Assembly: GCF_011008935.1 (NCBI RefSeq)
Contig: NZ_JAAIVJ010000008.1
Span: forward strand, 62,001 to 126,000
Direction: 5' to 3'
Source: Tabrizicola oligotrophica
Lineage (GTDB): Bacteria; Pseudomonadota; Alphaproteobacteria; Rhodobacterales; Rhodobacteraceae
Length of the DNA stretch: 64,000 nt
Shown here: in pieces, positions 35,213 to 43,747 of the stretch
How the letters are laid out: each line of letters starts with the position of its first letter
How positions within the stretch are numbered: position 1 is the stretch's first letter
Position numbers and translations under genes: made by a program
The notes under the pieces: model-generated
The model's input: only the letters and a program-made list of their open reading frames with translations
Database searches by the model: none
Told to the model about the DNA's origin: nothing

Positions 35213-35884
35213 TCAGATCTCGCCGCGCGCCAGCGCCGCGCGGACCTCTTCCACGCCCTGCGCGATGTCGTCATGCACCGCACGCGCCAGCCGCGCGCCG
35301 TCGCCCGCCCGCATCGCGGCCAGCGCCTCGACATGCTGGTCGGGCAGGCCGGCGGCCCCGGCCAGCGTCGCCACCACCCGCAGCGAGGGGCCGAAACGCA
35401 GCCACATCGAGCGCGCCATGTCGATCAGCACCCCGGCCCCCGAGGCCTCGTAAAGCGCGAAGTGGAAGGCGTGGTTTGCGGTCAGATAGCCGGTGATGTC
35501 GCCTGTCCGGATTGCCTCGTCCACGCGGCCGTCCAGCGCGGCCAGCTGGTCGATCAGCCGCGGGCTCAGATGGGCGGCGGCCATCAGCGCCAGTTGCGGC
35601 TCGATGGTCAGGCGGGCAAAGGCCAGCTGGTCAAGCACCGAGGGCTGCAGGCGCGGCACTGTCACGCGGCGATTGCCCTGCGGTTCCAGCGCGCCTTCGG
35701 CGGTCAGCCGGCGGATCGCCTCGCGCACCGGCGTCATGCCGGCGCCAAGATCGCCGATCAGCCCCTGAATGGTCACCGGCTGTCCCGGCGCCAGCGTGCC
35801 GAACAGCACCATGTCGCGCAGGCGGACATAGGTCAGCTCGTGGCTTGGAACTTTGCGGGCATCATCGGGCATTGCGGCACTCAT
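35213..35884 (-). CDS. GntR-family transcriptional regulator (FCD type)
   Basis: A protein of about 223 residues: an N-terminal winged helix (YVRLRDMVLFGTLAPGQPVTIQGLIGDLGAGMTPVREAIRRLTAEGALE) and a C-terminal helical FCD effector domain with metal-ligand histidines around HAFHFALYEAS and DQHVEALAAMRAGD. I start it at MSAAMPDDARKV (35884); the frame upstream is antisense to other sequence. It is convergent with the five-gene operon, separated by the tandem repeat, and could regulate it, although LysR is the closer candidate. Confidence 0.9.
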   Translation of the reverse strand: MSAAMPDDARKVPSHELTYVRLRDMVLFGTLAPGQPVTIQGLIGDLGAGMTPVREAIRRLTAEGALEPQGNRRVTVPRLQPSVLDQLAFARLTIEPQLALMAAAHLSPRLIDQLAALDGRVDEAIRTGDITGYLTANHAFHFALYEASGAGVLIDMARSMWLRFGPSLRVVATLAGAAGLPDQHVEALAAMRAGDGARLARAVHDDIAQGVEEVRAALARGEI

Positions 35885-35943
35885 CGAAAAGGTCCGCACA
35901 GTTACGCCGCTCGGGGCAAGCGTTGCAAGGGTACAGATGGGCC

Positions 35944-36609
35944 TCAGCCGCGCAAGCCGGGCCTTTCGCGCGCCAGCCACAGCGCCGAAAGCAGCAAGGG
36001 CGCATTGGCGATCTCGCCCGAGGTGCAAAGCGCCATCAGCCGGTCAAAGGACAGCAGATGCGCCCGGATATCCTCGGCCTCGGTCGCAAGGCCGAAATGG
36101 CCGGCGGCGCTGTCGGGCAGATCGACAAGGGCAAGGTAGGACCAGAGATATTCCGTCATTGCGCCGGGGCTGGGATAATAGCCGGCAATCGGCAAGAGCC
36201 GGTCCAGCAGCAGCCCCGCCTCTTCCTGCGCCTCGCGCAGCACGGCGGCCTCGGGCGTTTCGCCGGCGTCGATCCGCCCGGCGATGGCCTCCAGCTGCCA
36301 GGGGTTGGCGTCGCCGTGCACATGCGGGCCAAAGCGGAACTGCTCGACCAGAAGCACCCGGTCACGGGCGGCGTCATAGGGCAGGACTGTGACCGCATCG
36401 CCCGAAACAAAGGCGGCGCGGTGGACCGGGGCGCTCATGGCGCCGTCAAAGCGGCGAAAGCGCAGATCCTGTTCTTCAAGGGCAAAGAACTGGCTGTAGG
36501 GTTCCGACCGACGTTCGACCGTCACATCCTGCGGCAGGGCTCGGCGACGCACCTCTGCCGGCGTGGTCGCCGCCGCGCGGATGCGGTGCGCAGTGTCGTC
36601 AGATCTCAT
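35944..36609 (-). CDS. NUDIX hydrolase (ADP-ribose pyrophosphatase type, TrgB-like)
   Basis: A 221-residue NUDIX protein with the box G111..E117..REAQEEAG (residues 111-132, GRIDAGETPEAAVLREAQEEAG) and the ADPRase-type tail GYYPSPGAMTEYLWSYLA. It hydrolyses a nucleoside diphosphate linked to another moiety, probably ADP-ribose or ADP-glucose. It resembles the NUDIX part of TrgB of the Rhodobacter tellurite locus, and a TrgA family gene lies 1.1 kb upstream on the same strand; this link is inference. A methyltransferase gene precedes it. Confidence 0.88.
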   Translation of the reverse strand: MRSDDTAHRIRAAATTPAEVRRRALPQDVTVERRSEPYSQFFALEEQDLRFRRFDGAMSAPVHRAAFVSGDAVTVLPYDAARDRVLLVEQFRFGPHVHGDANPWQLEAIAGRIDAGETPEAAVLREAQEEAGLLLDRLLPIAGYYPSPGAMTEYLWSYLALVDLPDSAAGHFGLATEAEDIRAHLLSFDRLMALCTSGEIANAPLLLSALWLARERPGLRG

Positions 36610-36631
36610 CGCTTCCCCCTCGCCCGGCGTT

Positions 36632-37585
36632 TCAGGCGGCAGGTTTGGTGGCGCTGATGCGCTGATAGCACAGCGCCGCCTCGCGGTTGCGCTTGGGCAG
36701 GCGATAGACCAGTGGGCCGAGCAGCGCCGAAATGCCGTTGCGCGCCATGTATTGCGGCATTGCCTTCAGCGCGAGGCGCTTCTTCCAGTCGCCCAGCGCG
36801 CCCAGCCCCATGCCTTGCAACCGGCGCAGGCCCGGCTGCACGGCGCGCGACAGGTCGCGGGTTTCGTCAACGGCCAACCCTGCGCGCTGCAGCGCCGCCT
36901 CCCAGGCCCCGGCGCGGATAAAGCCGCGCGTCACCACCATCGAGGTTTCGTAAAGCCGCGTCGCCATGGAAAGATCGGGCGGCAGGCTGTCGGCATCTTG
37001 CCAGGAATGAACGTCGAACATCACGAACCGCCCGCCCGGCCGCAGGGCGGCGGCGATGGCGCGCGCCACGGCGTCAATATCCTTGGCATAGCACAGCGTC
37101 TCGACGGCGAAGATCACATCCATGTCGCGGAAACGATCGGGCAGCGGCTCGTAGCTGGCCTGATCATAGCTCAGGTTCGACGCCCCTGCCTCGCGGGCCA
37201 GCTCGCGCGCCTTGACCAGATGATCCTCCAGCAGGTCGGTTCCGATGCAGGTCGCCTCGGGCAGGCGCTGGGCGACGATCAGGCTGTTGAAGCCCTTGCC
37301 GCAGCCCAGTTCCAGCACCCGGCTGCCGCCGATCTCGGTCATTTCCTTGACGATCGAGCGCGGCTGGCGGCGATAGCCGTCGAACGAGAACTCGCCGTCC
37401 GGGTTCAGCGCCAGATGCATGCAGCCGGCTTTGGAATGCGCCGCCTCATAGGCCGGACCGGACTGGGCGTAATATTCCTTGATGAGGTCACGGCCCTTGT
37501 CCGCCAGAACCCGGTCGATGCCAAAGGTCTTGTCGACAAGCTCAAGCAATCCCTTGAGATCGTCTTTCAGCTCTGCATCCGCCAT
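36632..37585 (-). CDS. Class I SAM-dependent methyltransferase
   Basis: A 317-residue protein. Motif I is VLELGCGKGFNSLIVAQR, the acidic loop is CIGTDLLEDHL, and VIFAVETLCYAKDIDAVARAIAAALRPGGRFVMFDVHS gives motifs II-III. The N-terminal EYYAQSGPAYEAAHSKAGCMHLALNPDGEF and the C-terminal basic region LGDWKKRLALKAMPQYMARNG recall sterol/tocopherol-type small-molecule methyltransferases. The substrate is unknown. It is transcribed in the direction photolyase, cfa, trgA, this gene, NUDIX, with gaps of up to 86 bases. Confidence 0.85.
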   Translation of the reverse strand: MADAELKDDLKGLLELVDKTFGIDRVLADKGRDLIKEYYAQSGPAYEAAHSKAGCMHLALNPDGEFSFDGYRRQPRSIVKEMTEIGGSRVLELGCGKGFNSLIVAQRLPEATCIGTDLLEDHLVKARELAREAGASNLSYDQASYEPLPDRFRDMDVIFAVETLCYAKDIDAVARAIAAALRPGGRFVMFDVHSWQDADSLPPDLSMATRLYETSMVVTRGFIRAGAWEAALQRAGLAVDETRDLSRAVQPGLRRLQGMGLGALGDWKKRLALKAMPQYMARNGISALLGPLVYRLPKRNREAALCYQRISATKPAA

Positions 37586-37671
37586 GGTGTCCTCGCGCCG
37601 GTTTACGGCGCCGGACCCTAAACGCGGGGCCGGCCCCGCACAAGCCCCGGAACCGTCCGGGCCGGGCTGCG

Positions 37672-38112
37672 TCAGCTCCAGCGGCGGCTGGCGGCCTCGG
37701 TCAGCATGCCGCCCAGCACCCCGCCGGCGGCAAGCGCCACCGGCGTTGCCGGGCTTTTCAGCAACATGCCGAATTCCAGCATCATCTCGAAAATCCCCAG
37801 CACCGCCTCCATCGGACCGTCATACATCATGCGGGTGGATTTGCGGATCATGAAGTAGATCGAGAACACCAGCAGGCACCAGAACAGGATCGACACCGAA
37901 GTCACCAGCCCGCGGTTGATCGCCTCGACCATGCCGCGCCCGGTCATGCGCCCCATGATGAGCCAGCCACAGAGAAACCCGATGGCAGCCGAGATTTCGC
38001 GGAACAGCTTGACCTGAGTGCCTTCGGGCAACGCCGGGATGAAAAGATGCGCGGCGATGGCCGCGACAAGCGCAAAGATCACGGCGGCGGTCAGCTTGGG
38101 GGCGGTGGGCAT
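37672..38112 (-). CDS. trgA: TrgA family membrane protein (tellurite-resistance-associated)
   Basis: A 146-residue integral membrane protein with four hydrophobic segments (about 8-27, 38-55, 68-90, 118-140), including KLTAAVIFALVAAIAAHLFIPALPEGTQ and SAAIGFLCGWLIMGRMTGRGMVEAINRGL. It matches the TrgA family, first described for tellurite resistance in Rhodobacter sphaeroides. The biochemical role is unknown. GAGGA precedes the ATG. It is 18 bases downstream of cfa and probably cotranscribed. Confidence 0.85.
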   Translation of the reverse strand: MPTAPKLTAAVIFALVAAIAAHLFIPALPEGTQVKLFREISAAIGFLCGWLIMGRMTGRGMVEAINRGLVTSVSILFWCLLVFSIYFMIRKSTRMMYDGPMEAVLGIFEMMLEFGMLLKSPATPVALAAGGVLGGMLTEAASRRWS

Positions 38113-38130
38113 GCGGTCCTCGGGGTCAGG

Positions 38131-39339
38131 TCAGGGCCGCTTCACGGTCACCTGCGTCACGTCGCAGTTTCCCCCCTGAAACGCGCCCGCACAAGAGGTC
38201 AGATACAAATTCCACATCCGCCGGAACCGGTCGTCGAACCCCATGGCCTGCGCCTCGGCCCAGCGGGCGTTGAACACCTCATACCAGCGCCGCAAGGTCT
38301 GGCTGTAGCTCTGGCCGAACTCCACCGAATTCTGGAACACCAGCCCCGCCCGCGCGATCTCAGCCCTGAGCACCGAGGGCGAGGGCAACATGCCGCCGGG
38401 GAAGATGTATTTCTGGATGAAATCGACGCCGCGGCGGTAAAGCTGGAAGCGGTCATCGCCGATGGTGATGATCTGCAAGGTCGCCTGCCGCCCCGGCTTC
38501 AACCGCTCGCGCAGGGTGGCGAAATAGGCCGGCCAGTATTTCTCGCCCACCGCCTCGAACATCTCGATGCTGGCGATGCCGTCATAGCTGCCGGTTTCAT
38601 CCCGGTAATCCTGCAGGCGGATCTCGACCCGGTCCGCAAGCCCTGCCCGCGCGATGCGGGCCACGGCGAAATCGTATTGCGCCTGCGAGATGGTCAGGCA
38701 GGTCACCTTCAACCCGCGCTTTGCCGCTGCATATTCGGCAAACCCGCCCCAGCCGCAGCCGATCTCCAGCACGTGATCGCCGGGTTTCGCGCCGATCCGG
38801 TCCACCATGCTGGCATATTTCTGCTCCTGCGCCGCCTCGAGGCTTTCCTGCCCCGAGCGGAACAGCGCCGAGGAATAGGTCATGCTGTCATCCAGCCAGA
38901 GCCGGTAGAAGTCATTGCCCAGATCGTAATGCGCCGCGATGTTGCGCCGGGCCTGTCGCCTGGAATTGCCATGCAGCCGGAAGCGCAACCGCTCATAGAG
39001 ACGCACCAGCACCATGCCGGGAAAGCCGTCCAGCACCTCGTTGTTGCCGGCCTGCATCAGATCCATCACTGCCAGCAGATCGGGCGTAGTCCAGCTGCCA
39101 TCCAGATAGGCCTCGCAGAACCCCAGATCGCCCTCGCGGATCAGCCGGGCAAAGACATCCCCGTCGCGGACATGGATTTCCGCCGCCGGGCCGGGGCCCT
39201 GCCCCTCGGCCCGAAACCGCCGCCCGTCCGGCAGGACGAAATCCAGCCGGCCATTCCGCAATCTCCGGGCCATGTCGAACGCCGCCGCGAAATAGCGCGG
39301 CAGGCCGGGCTGGCCCGCTACCGACGCCAGGACCTCCAT
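38131..39339 (-). CDS. cfa: Cyclopropane-fatty-acyl-phospholipid synthase family protein
   Basis: A protein of about 402 residues. The SAM domain is HYDLGNDFYRLWLDDSMTYSSALF, then VLEIGCGWGGFAEYAA, and the Cfa-specific FIQKYIFPGGMLPSPS. It transfers a methylene or methyl group from SAM to unsaturated phospholipid acyl chains at the inner membrane. ATG 39339 follows GGGGGAG and is my choice. A GTG at 39396, immediately after the photolyase stop and behind AAGGA, would add 19 residues. In R. sphaeroides a photolyase and a cfa homologue belong to the RpoE/ChrR singlet-oxygen regulon; the same gene pair here suggests a similar stress link. Confidence 0.92.
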   Translation of the reverse strand: MEVLASVAGQPGLPRYFAAAFDMARRLRNGRLDFVLPDGRRFRAEGQGPGPAAEIHVRDGDVFARLIREGDLGFCEAYLDGSWTTPDLLAVMDLMQAGNNEVLDGFPGMVLVRLYERLRFRLHGNSRRQARRNIAAHYDLGNDFYRLWLDDSMTYSSALFRSGQESLEAAQEQKYASMVDRIGAKPGDHVLEIGCGWGGFAEYAAAKRGLKVTCLTISQAQYDFAVARIARAGLADRVEIRLQDYRDETGSYDGIASIEMFEAVGEKYWPAYFATLRERLKPGRQATLQIITIGDDRFQLYRRGVDFIQKYIFPGGMLPSPSVLRAEIARAGLVFQNSVEFGQSYSQTLRRWYEVFNARWAEAQAMGFDDRFRRMWNLYLTSCAGAFQGGNCDVTQVTVKRP

Positions 39340-39396
39340 AGAAACTCCCCCCAAGGGTTTCCGATGCGGAAAGTTTTCCAGAACATGGCGCTTCAC

Positions 39397-40812
39397 TCAA
39401 GCTTTTCCTTGCGCCAGCGCCGCCAAAGCGCGCGCGCGCCCCTCTGTCAGGTCGATCAGCGGCATCGGATAGGGGCGCCCCGGCTCCAGCGCCCAGGATT
39501 TCGGCACCGCCGCATGATAGCTCAACGCCTCTGCCCCCGGACTGCGGCCAAGTTCGGCCAGCCAGCGGCGGCAGTACGTCTGGTCGGCGTCGAACTTCCC
39601 GGCCTGACCGGCAGGGTTGAAGATGCGGAAATAAGGTGCGGCATCGGGGCCGCAGCCGGCCACCCATTGCCAGCCCATCGCATTCGCCGCCGGGTCCCAG
39701 TCGGTCAGGCATTCGGCAAACCAGCGCAGGCCAACGCGCCAGTCGGTCAGCAGATGCTTGGTCAGATAGCTTGCCACGATCATCCGGGCGCGGTTGTGCA
39801 TCCGGCCCGTCACATACATCTCGCGCAGGCCGGCATCGACCAGCGGCTCGCCGGTCAGGCCGCGCCGCCAGACCTCGGCGTCCGGATTGTCGGCCCGCCA
39901 CGGGAAGGCCTGCCAGTCGGCCTTCCAGCTCGCCCGGTCCATCTGCGGAAAGTGGTAGTAGAGATGCCAGGCGAATTCGCGCCAGACCAGCTCCTTCAGG
40001 AAGGTCTCGGCCCCGGCATTGCCCTCGGCCATCGCCCGCCAGCCCCGATGCCAGATCGCGCGCGGCCCGATCTCGCCCCAGGCGAGGTTTTCCGACAGCC
40101 CGCTGGTCGCGCCGCTCAGCCCCGGAAAATCCCGGTCGGCGGCATAGGCCGCCAGCGGCCCGGCGGCAAACTCCTCCAGCCGGGCCAGGGCGCGGGCCTC
40201 CCCCACCCGCTGATGCGCCGCCACAACCGCCGCGCCGCGCCGCATCGCAGCCGCCATCTGCCAGTCCTCCAGTCGCTCCGAGCGCGGCCAAAGCCCCGGC
40301 CCCGGCAAGGCGCCGGGCGCAGGCTGAGCCGCAGGCACCGGACGGCCCCGCACCGCCTTCCAGAACGGGGTGAACACCCGGTAGGGCCCGCCCTGCCCGG
40401 TCTCCACCTCCCACGGCTCGAAGATCAGCGCGCCGGGGTGACTTGTCGCGCCAAGCCCGCGCGCCTTCAGCGCCGCCTTCACAGCCTGATCGCGGCTGCG
40501 CGCGGGCGCATCATACATCCGGCTCCACAGCACCCCCACCGCCCCGGTCTCGGCGACCAGCGCCTCCAGCACCGCCAGCGCCGGCCCGCGCCGCAGGATC
40601 AGCCGGCTGCCAAGGGCCGCAAGCGTCGCCGCGAACTGGTCGACTGCAAGCCCCAGCCGGAACTTCGCCGCCGCGCCCATGGCCTCCGTCTCGGGGTCCA
40701 GAATGAAAACCGGGATCAGCGGCCGCCCCGTGGCCCGTGCCGCCGCCAGCATAGGATGATCGCCCAGCCGCAGGTCGCGGCGGAACCACAGGATCAACGG
40801 CGCCTCAGACAT
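39397..40812 (-). CDS. phrB: Deoxyribodipyrimidine photolyase, class I CPD type
   Basis: A protein of about 471 residues. The antenna domain opens LILWFRRDLRLGDHPML, and the FAD domain contains LSENLAWGEIGPRAIWH, REFAWHLYYHFP, PLVDAGLREMYVTGRMHNRARMIVASYLTKHLL and WDPAANAMGWQWVAGCGPDAAPYFRIFNP. It repairs cyclobutane pyrimidine dimers with blue light. ATG 40812 is preceded by GGGGAG at eight bases. It is the first gene of the cfa/trgA unit. A possible ECF-type promoter is described at 40831-40860. Confidence 0.94.
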   Translation of the reverse strand: MSEAPLILWFRRDLRLGDHPMLAAARATGRPLIPVFILDPETEAMGAAAKFRLGLAVDQFAATLAALGSRLILRRGPALAVLEALVAETGAVGVLWSRMYDAPARSRDQAVKAALKARGLGATSHPGALIFEPWEVETGQGGPYRVFTPFWKAVRGRPVPAAQPAPGALPGPGLWPRSERLEDWQMAAAMRRGAAVVAAHQRVGEARALARLEEFAAGPLAAYAADRDFPGLSGATSGLSENLAWGEIGPRAIWHRGWRAMAEGNAGAETFLKELVWREFAWHLYYHFPQMDRASWKADWQAFPWRADNPDAEVWRRGLTGEPLVDAGLREMYVTGRMHNRARMIVASYLTKHLLTDWRVGLRWFAECLTDWDPAANAMGWQWVAGCGPDAAPYFRIFNPAGQAGKFDADQTYCRRWLAELGRSPGAEALSYHAAVPKSWALEPGRPYPMPLIDLTEGRARALAALAQGKA

Positions 40813-40830
40813 CCAAAGCTCCCCTTTCAA

Positions 40831-40860
40831 GGCATACGCAGCCCAACCGCCTCCGGTTCA
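40831..40860 (-). promoter_or_regulatory. Possible RpoE-type (ECF) promoter of the photolyase-cfa unit
   Basis: On the minus strand TGAACC (40860-40855) and TATGCC (40836-40831) are 18 bases apart. Rhodobacter RpoE promoters are of the form TGATCC and TAAG, so each box has one mismatch. This is a weak match, supported mainly by the downstream genes. Confidence 0.3.
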
Positions 40861-40888
40861 TCACCTGTTGCAAGATATCCCCGGGGGC
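40861..40888 (-). repeat. Dispersed GAGGATATTTT repeat, diverged copy
   Basis: Read on the minus strand: CCCCCGGGGATATCTTGC followed by AACAGGTGA. It lies 49 bases upstream of the photolyase start. The rest of the gap up to 40978 is GC-rich with the hairpin-prone run GGGGGGCGGCGCCCCCC. Confidence 0.55.
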
Positions 40889-40978
40889 GCGCAGCGGGGG
40901 GCGGCGCCCCCCTCCCGGAGCCGGTTGGCCGCAGGCCAGAGGCGACGACCAACCCTGCGCGGCACGCGCGCCTTTGTC

Positions 40979-42211
40979 TTACAACACCCGGTCCAACGCC
41001 GCGATCAGCCGGCTGACCTCCTCGGCGCTGGTGTAATGCGTGGCCGACATCCGCAGCACCCCCTTCTGCCGGTCGATGCCCAGCGCCGCCAGGGGCCGCA
41101 CGGCATAGAAATCGCCGGCCCAGCAGGCAATGCCGTTGCGACCCAGCGCCTCCGACACCGGCTCGGCGGCGCAGTCCAGGTCCACCGCCACTGTCGGCGC
41201 GCGCCGCGCGGCGTCGCGCGGGCCGATCAGTCGGACATCGTTGCGCGCCGCCAGATAGTCGAGCAAGGGCGCGATCACCGCCACCTCCTGCGCCCGCATC
41301 AGGTCATGCACGCCCCTGTTGCGGGCCAGCGCATCGCCGGTCACCCCATGCGCCGCCGCCAGCGCATCGACATAATCGGCCATCCCGGCGCAGGCCGCGA
41401 TCTGGGCATGGTCCGGGCCGGCCGGGGTGTGGCGCTTGTAGAGCGTGCCGTGGTTGAAGAAATGCGCCTGCCCCGGCAGGTCCATGCCGAAGCCCTCGCG
41501 CAGCACCATGATGCCCTGATGCGGGCCATAGGTCTTGTAGGCGGAAAACAGGTAGGCATCGCAGCCAAGGCTGGGCACATCGGGGAAACCGTGCGGCGCA
41601 TAGCTCACCCCGTCGACCACCGTCCGCGCCCCCGCCTCGCGCGCCATGGCGCAGATTGCGGCGACGTCGTTGATCTCGGCAATCACATTCGAGCAATGCG
41701 GGAACGCGACCAGCCGCACCCGGCCATCGGCCAGAAGTTTGCGCAGCGCCTCGGGGTCAAGGCTGCCGGTCGCCGGATCAAGCTGCCACTCGCGCACCTC
41801 AATGCCTTCATCGGCCAGACGCCGCCAGACGCCGGAATTGGCCTCATGGTCCTGATTGGTCACGACAATGGCCGCATTCGTCCCGCGCAGCCATTGCCGC
41901 ACCGCCTGCGCCAGCACATAGGTATTGGCAGACGTCGAGGGGCCAAAGCTGACCTCCTCGCGCGCGACGCCCATCATCGCCGCCAGCCGTGTGCGCGCCT
42001 CGTCCATCTCGGCCCCGCCCGCCTGCGCGCCCGGATAGGGCCCATAGGGTTGCACCTTGCGGTCAAGGTAGAAGCGGTGCAGCCGGTCCACCACCTGCCG
42101 GCAGGGATAGGAACCGCCGGCATTTTCAAAGAAGGCATGGCTCGAGAGCACGGGCGAGGCAAAGGCCGGAAACTGGGCGCGCACGAAATCGAGGTCGAGA
42201 AGTTGGGTCAT
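40979..42211 (-). CDS. Class V aminotransferase / cysteine-desulfurase-like protein
   Basis: A protein of about 410 residues of the class V PLP family. It shows FFENAGGSYPCRQVVDRL, SFGPSTSANTYVLAQAVRQWL, VVTNQDHEANSGVWRRLADEG and the PLP lysine in CDAYLFSAYKTYGPHQGIMVL. The active-site Cys loop of NifS/SufS proteins is not evident, so desulfurase activity is doubtful and a lyase or transaminase role is equally possible. The start at 42211 (MTQLLDLDF) is preceded by CAGGA. It is divergent from the binding-protein gene over 349 bases. Confidence 0.85.
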   Translation of the reverse strand: MTQLLDLDFVRAQFPAFASPVLSSHAFFENAGGSYPCRQVVDRLHRFYLDRKVQPYGPYPGAQAGGAEMDEARTRLAAMMGVAREEVSFGPSTSANTYVLAQAVRQWLRGTNAAIVVTNQDHEANSGVWRRLADEGIEVREWQLDPATGSLDPEALRKLLADGRVRLVAFPHCSNVIAEINDVAAICAMAREAGARTVVDGVSYAPHGFPDVPSLGCDAYLFSAYKTYGPHQGIMVLREGFGMDLPGQAHFFNHGTLYKRHTPAGPDHAQIAACAGMADYVDALAAAHGVTGDALARNRGVHDLMRAQEVAVIAPLLDYLAARNDVRLIGPRDAARRAPTVAVDLDCAAEPVSEALGRNGIACWAGDFYAVRPLAALGIDRQKGVLRMSATHYTSAEEVSRLIAALDRVL

Positions 42212-42560
42212 CTGGGAATCCTGTGTGTTGTCGGGCTTGGGACGGGCACGCGGGCGCACCCGTGGCAGGTCTTCCCGCCAAGCCTCCACGGCCCGTTCGG
42301 GGCCACAGGGCAGACCCCGCCCCCGAAGCCGGCGGCAGGCATCGCCAAAATGCTAAGCGGCGGCGCGGGGAAGGTAAAGCCCCGTCGGAAAGGCAAATCC
42401 GCCGACCGCCTGCCGTTTGCTTTGGCCGCGCCTGCGCCCAAGCCGCGCAGCTGCGCGTAGGGGCTTGATCGCGGCCGGGCCAGCCGATAGCGTCATGGCC
42501 ACCGCTCACGGCAGGAATATGATCAAATCACATGCCGGGCCCCAACAGCAGAGGTTTTCC
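42212..42560. other. Divergent intergenic region with TGATCA motif
   Basis: This 349-bp region separates the class V aminotransferase and the binding-protein gene. I see no gene in it. At 42515-42527 it carries GAATATGATCAAA, the same 13-mer as at 28101-28113 before the transaminase, located 34 bases upstream of the binding-protein ATG. Confidence 0.55.
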
Positions 42561-43613
42561 ATGAAAAAACTGTCCCTTCTTCTTGCCAGCACCGCAACGG
42601 CGCTGACCTTCTCCACCGCCGCGCGCGCCGCTGACGCGGAGCTCACGGTGTTTGACTGGGCAGGTTTCGAAGACCAGTCGCTGATCGAGGGCTATGTGGC
42701 CAAGCATGGGCAGCTGCCGACCTATGCCTTCTTCGCCGACGATGACGAGGCGTTCCAGAAGATGTCCTCGGGCTTCAAGGCCGACGTGGCGCACCCCTGC
42801 TCACAGATGGTGTCCAAGTATCGCGAGGCCGACCTGATCGAGCCTTGGGATGTCAGCCGCATTCCGGAATACGGCAACATCGCGCCGCGTTTCAAGGATT
42901 CCAAGATTTTCGCCGATGATGGCGGCGTCTGGTTCATCCCGACCGACTATGCCTACACCGCCGTCGCCTGGAACACCAAGGACGTGCCCGAGGCCGATGT
43001 CGCCAGCCTGAACGTCTTCAAGGACCCGAAATACGCCGGCCGCATCTCGCTGCCCGACAACACCGATGACGTGTGGTCGCTGGCGCTGCTGGCAACCGGC
43101 GTGACCAACTGGACCGAAGTCACCGACGAACAGTTTGCCGCCGCCGCCGCCTGGCTGCGCGAAGTGCATCCGAACGTCCGCGCCTATTGGTCGGACCCCT
43201 CGGAGCTGTCGCAGCTGATGGCCTCGGGCGAAGTGCTGGTGGCCTGGTCGTGGAACGATTCGATTGCGCTGATGCGCGAGGAGAACTTCCCCGTCGGCTT
43301 CCAGCGCACGGCGGCGGAAGGCGCCTCGTCGTGGTTCTGCGGCTATGTCAACTTCAAGGACGCGCCCGGCAACGAAGACAAGGCCTATGACTTCATCAAC
43401 GCCTGGCTTGACCATGGCTCGGCCAAGGGGCTTCTGGCCAACTTCGGCTATGCCCATTCGAACGACGCCGCCATGGCCGCCATTCCGGCCGAAGAGCTGG
43501 TTGCGGCCGACGTGAACCCGATCGACGGCACGCTTCTGGCCCAGACGCCGATCGACCACGCCATGCGCGAGCGCATGCTGGAAGAGTTCGAGCTGATCAA
43601 GACCGGCTTCTGA
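42561..43613 (+). CDS. Periplasmic solute-binding protein, polyamine (PotD/PotF) type
   Basis: A 350-residue protein with a Sec signal (MKKLSLLLASTATALTFSTAARA, cleavage after ARA). The mature part begins DAELTVFDWAGFEDQSLIEGYVAKHG and contains FFADDDEAFQKMSSGFKADVAHPC, IPTDYAYTAVAWNT and DVWSLALLATG, the pattern of spermidine/putrescine-binding proteins of ABC importers. No permease or ATPase genes are adjacent, so it must use components encoded elsewhere. The upstream motif shared with the transaminase gene hints at polyamine co-regulation. Confidence 0.88.
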   Translation: MKKLSLLLASTATALTFSTAARAADAELTVFDWAGFEDQSLIEGYVAKHGQLPTYAFFADDDEAFQKMSSGFKADVAHPCSQMVSKYREADLIEPWDVSRIPEYGNIAPRFKDSKIFADDGGVWFIPTDYAYTAVAWNTKDVPEADVASLNVFKDPKYAGRISLPDNTDDVWSLALLATGVTNWTEVTDEQFAAAAAWLREVHPNVRAYWSDPSELSQLMASGEVLVAWSWNDSIALMREENFPVGFQRTAAEGASSWFCGYVNFKDAPGNEDKAYDFINAWLDHGSAKGLLANFGYAHSNDAAMAAIPAEELVAADVNPIDGTLLAQTPIDHAMRERMLEEFELIKTGF

Positions 43614-43634
43614 TCCGGCCTTCTTCATGACCGA

Positions 43635-43669
43635 AACGCCCGGGCCACCCGCCCGGGCGTTTTCTTTTT
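43635..43669 (+). terminator. Rho-independent terminator of the binding-protein gene
   Basis: The stem AACGCCCGGG/CCCGGGCGTT with a seven-base loop is followed by TTCTTTTTG. It is the best canonical terminator in the window, 21 bases after the stop. Confidence 0.9.
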
Positions 43670-43712
43670 GCCCAGCCGCCGCGCTTCGCGCCCGCCCCGG
43701 GAAAAGCCGATC

Positions 43713-43741
43713 TTGCGCCGCAGCCGCCCCGCGCCTATATC
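43713..43741 (+). promoter_or_regulatory. Sigma-70-type promoter of ssrA
   Basis: TTGCGC (43713-43718) and TATATC (43736-43741) are separated by exactly 17 bases. The predicted start point, about 43748, coincides with the hairpin TCCGGG GCAA CCCGGA at the beginning of the acceptor piece of tmRNA. Confidence 0.65.
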
Positions 43742-43747
43742 TGGCCT

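Noticed and set aside
38047-41016. 989-codon plus-strand open frame opposite cfa and the photolyase gene
   Set aside because: Antisense to three confident genes, no domain, composition typical of a GC shadow.
40979-42211. Assignment as SufS partner of sufE
   Set aside because: The typical active-site cysteine loop is not evident and sufE is 17 kb away.
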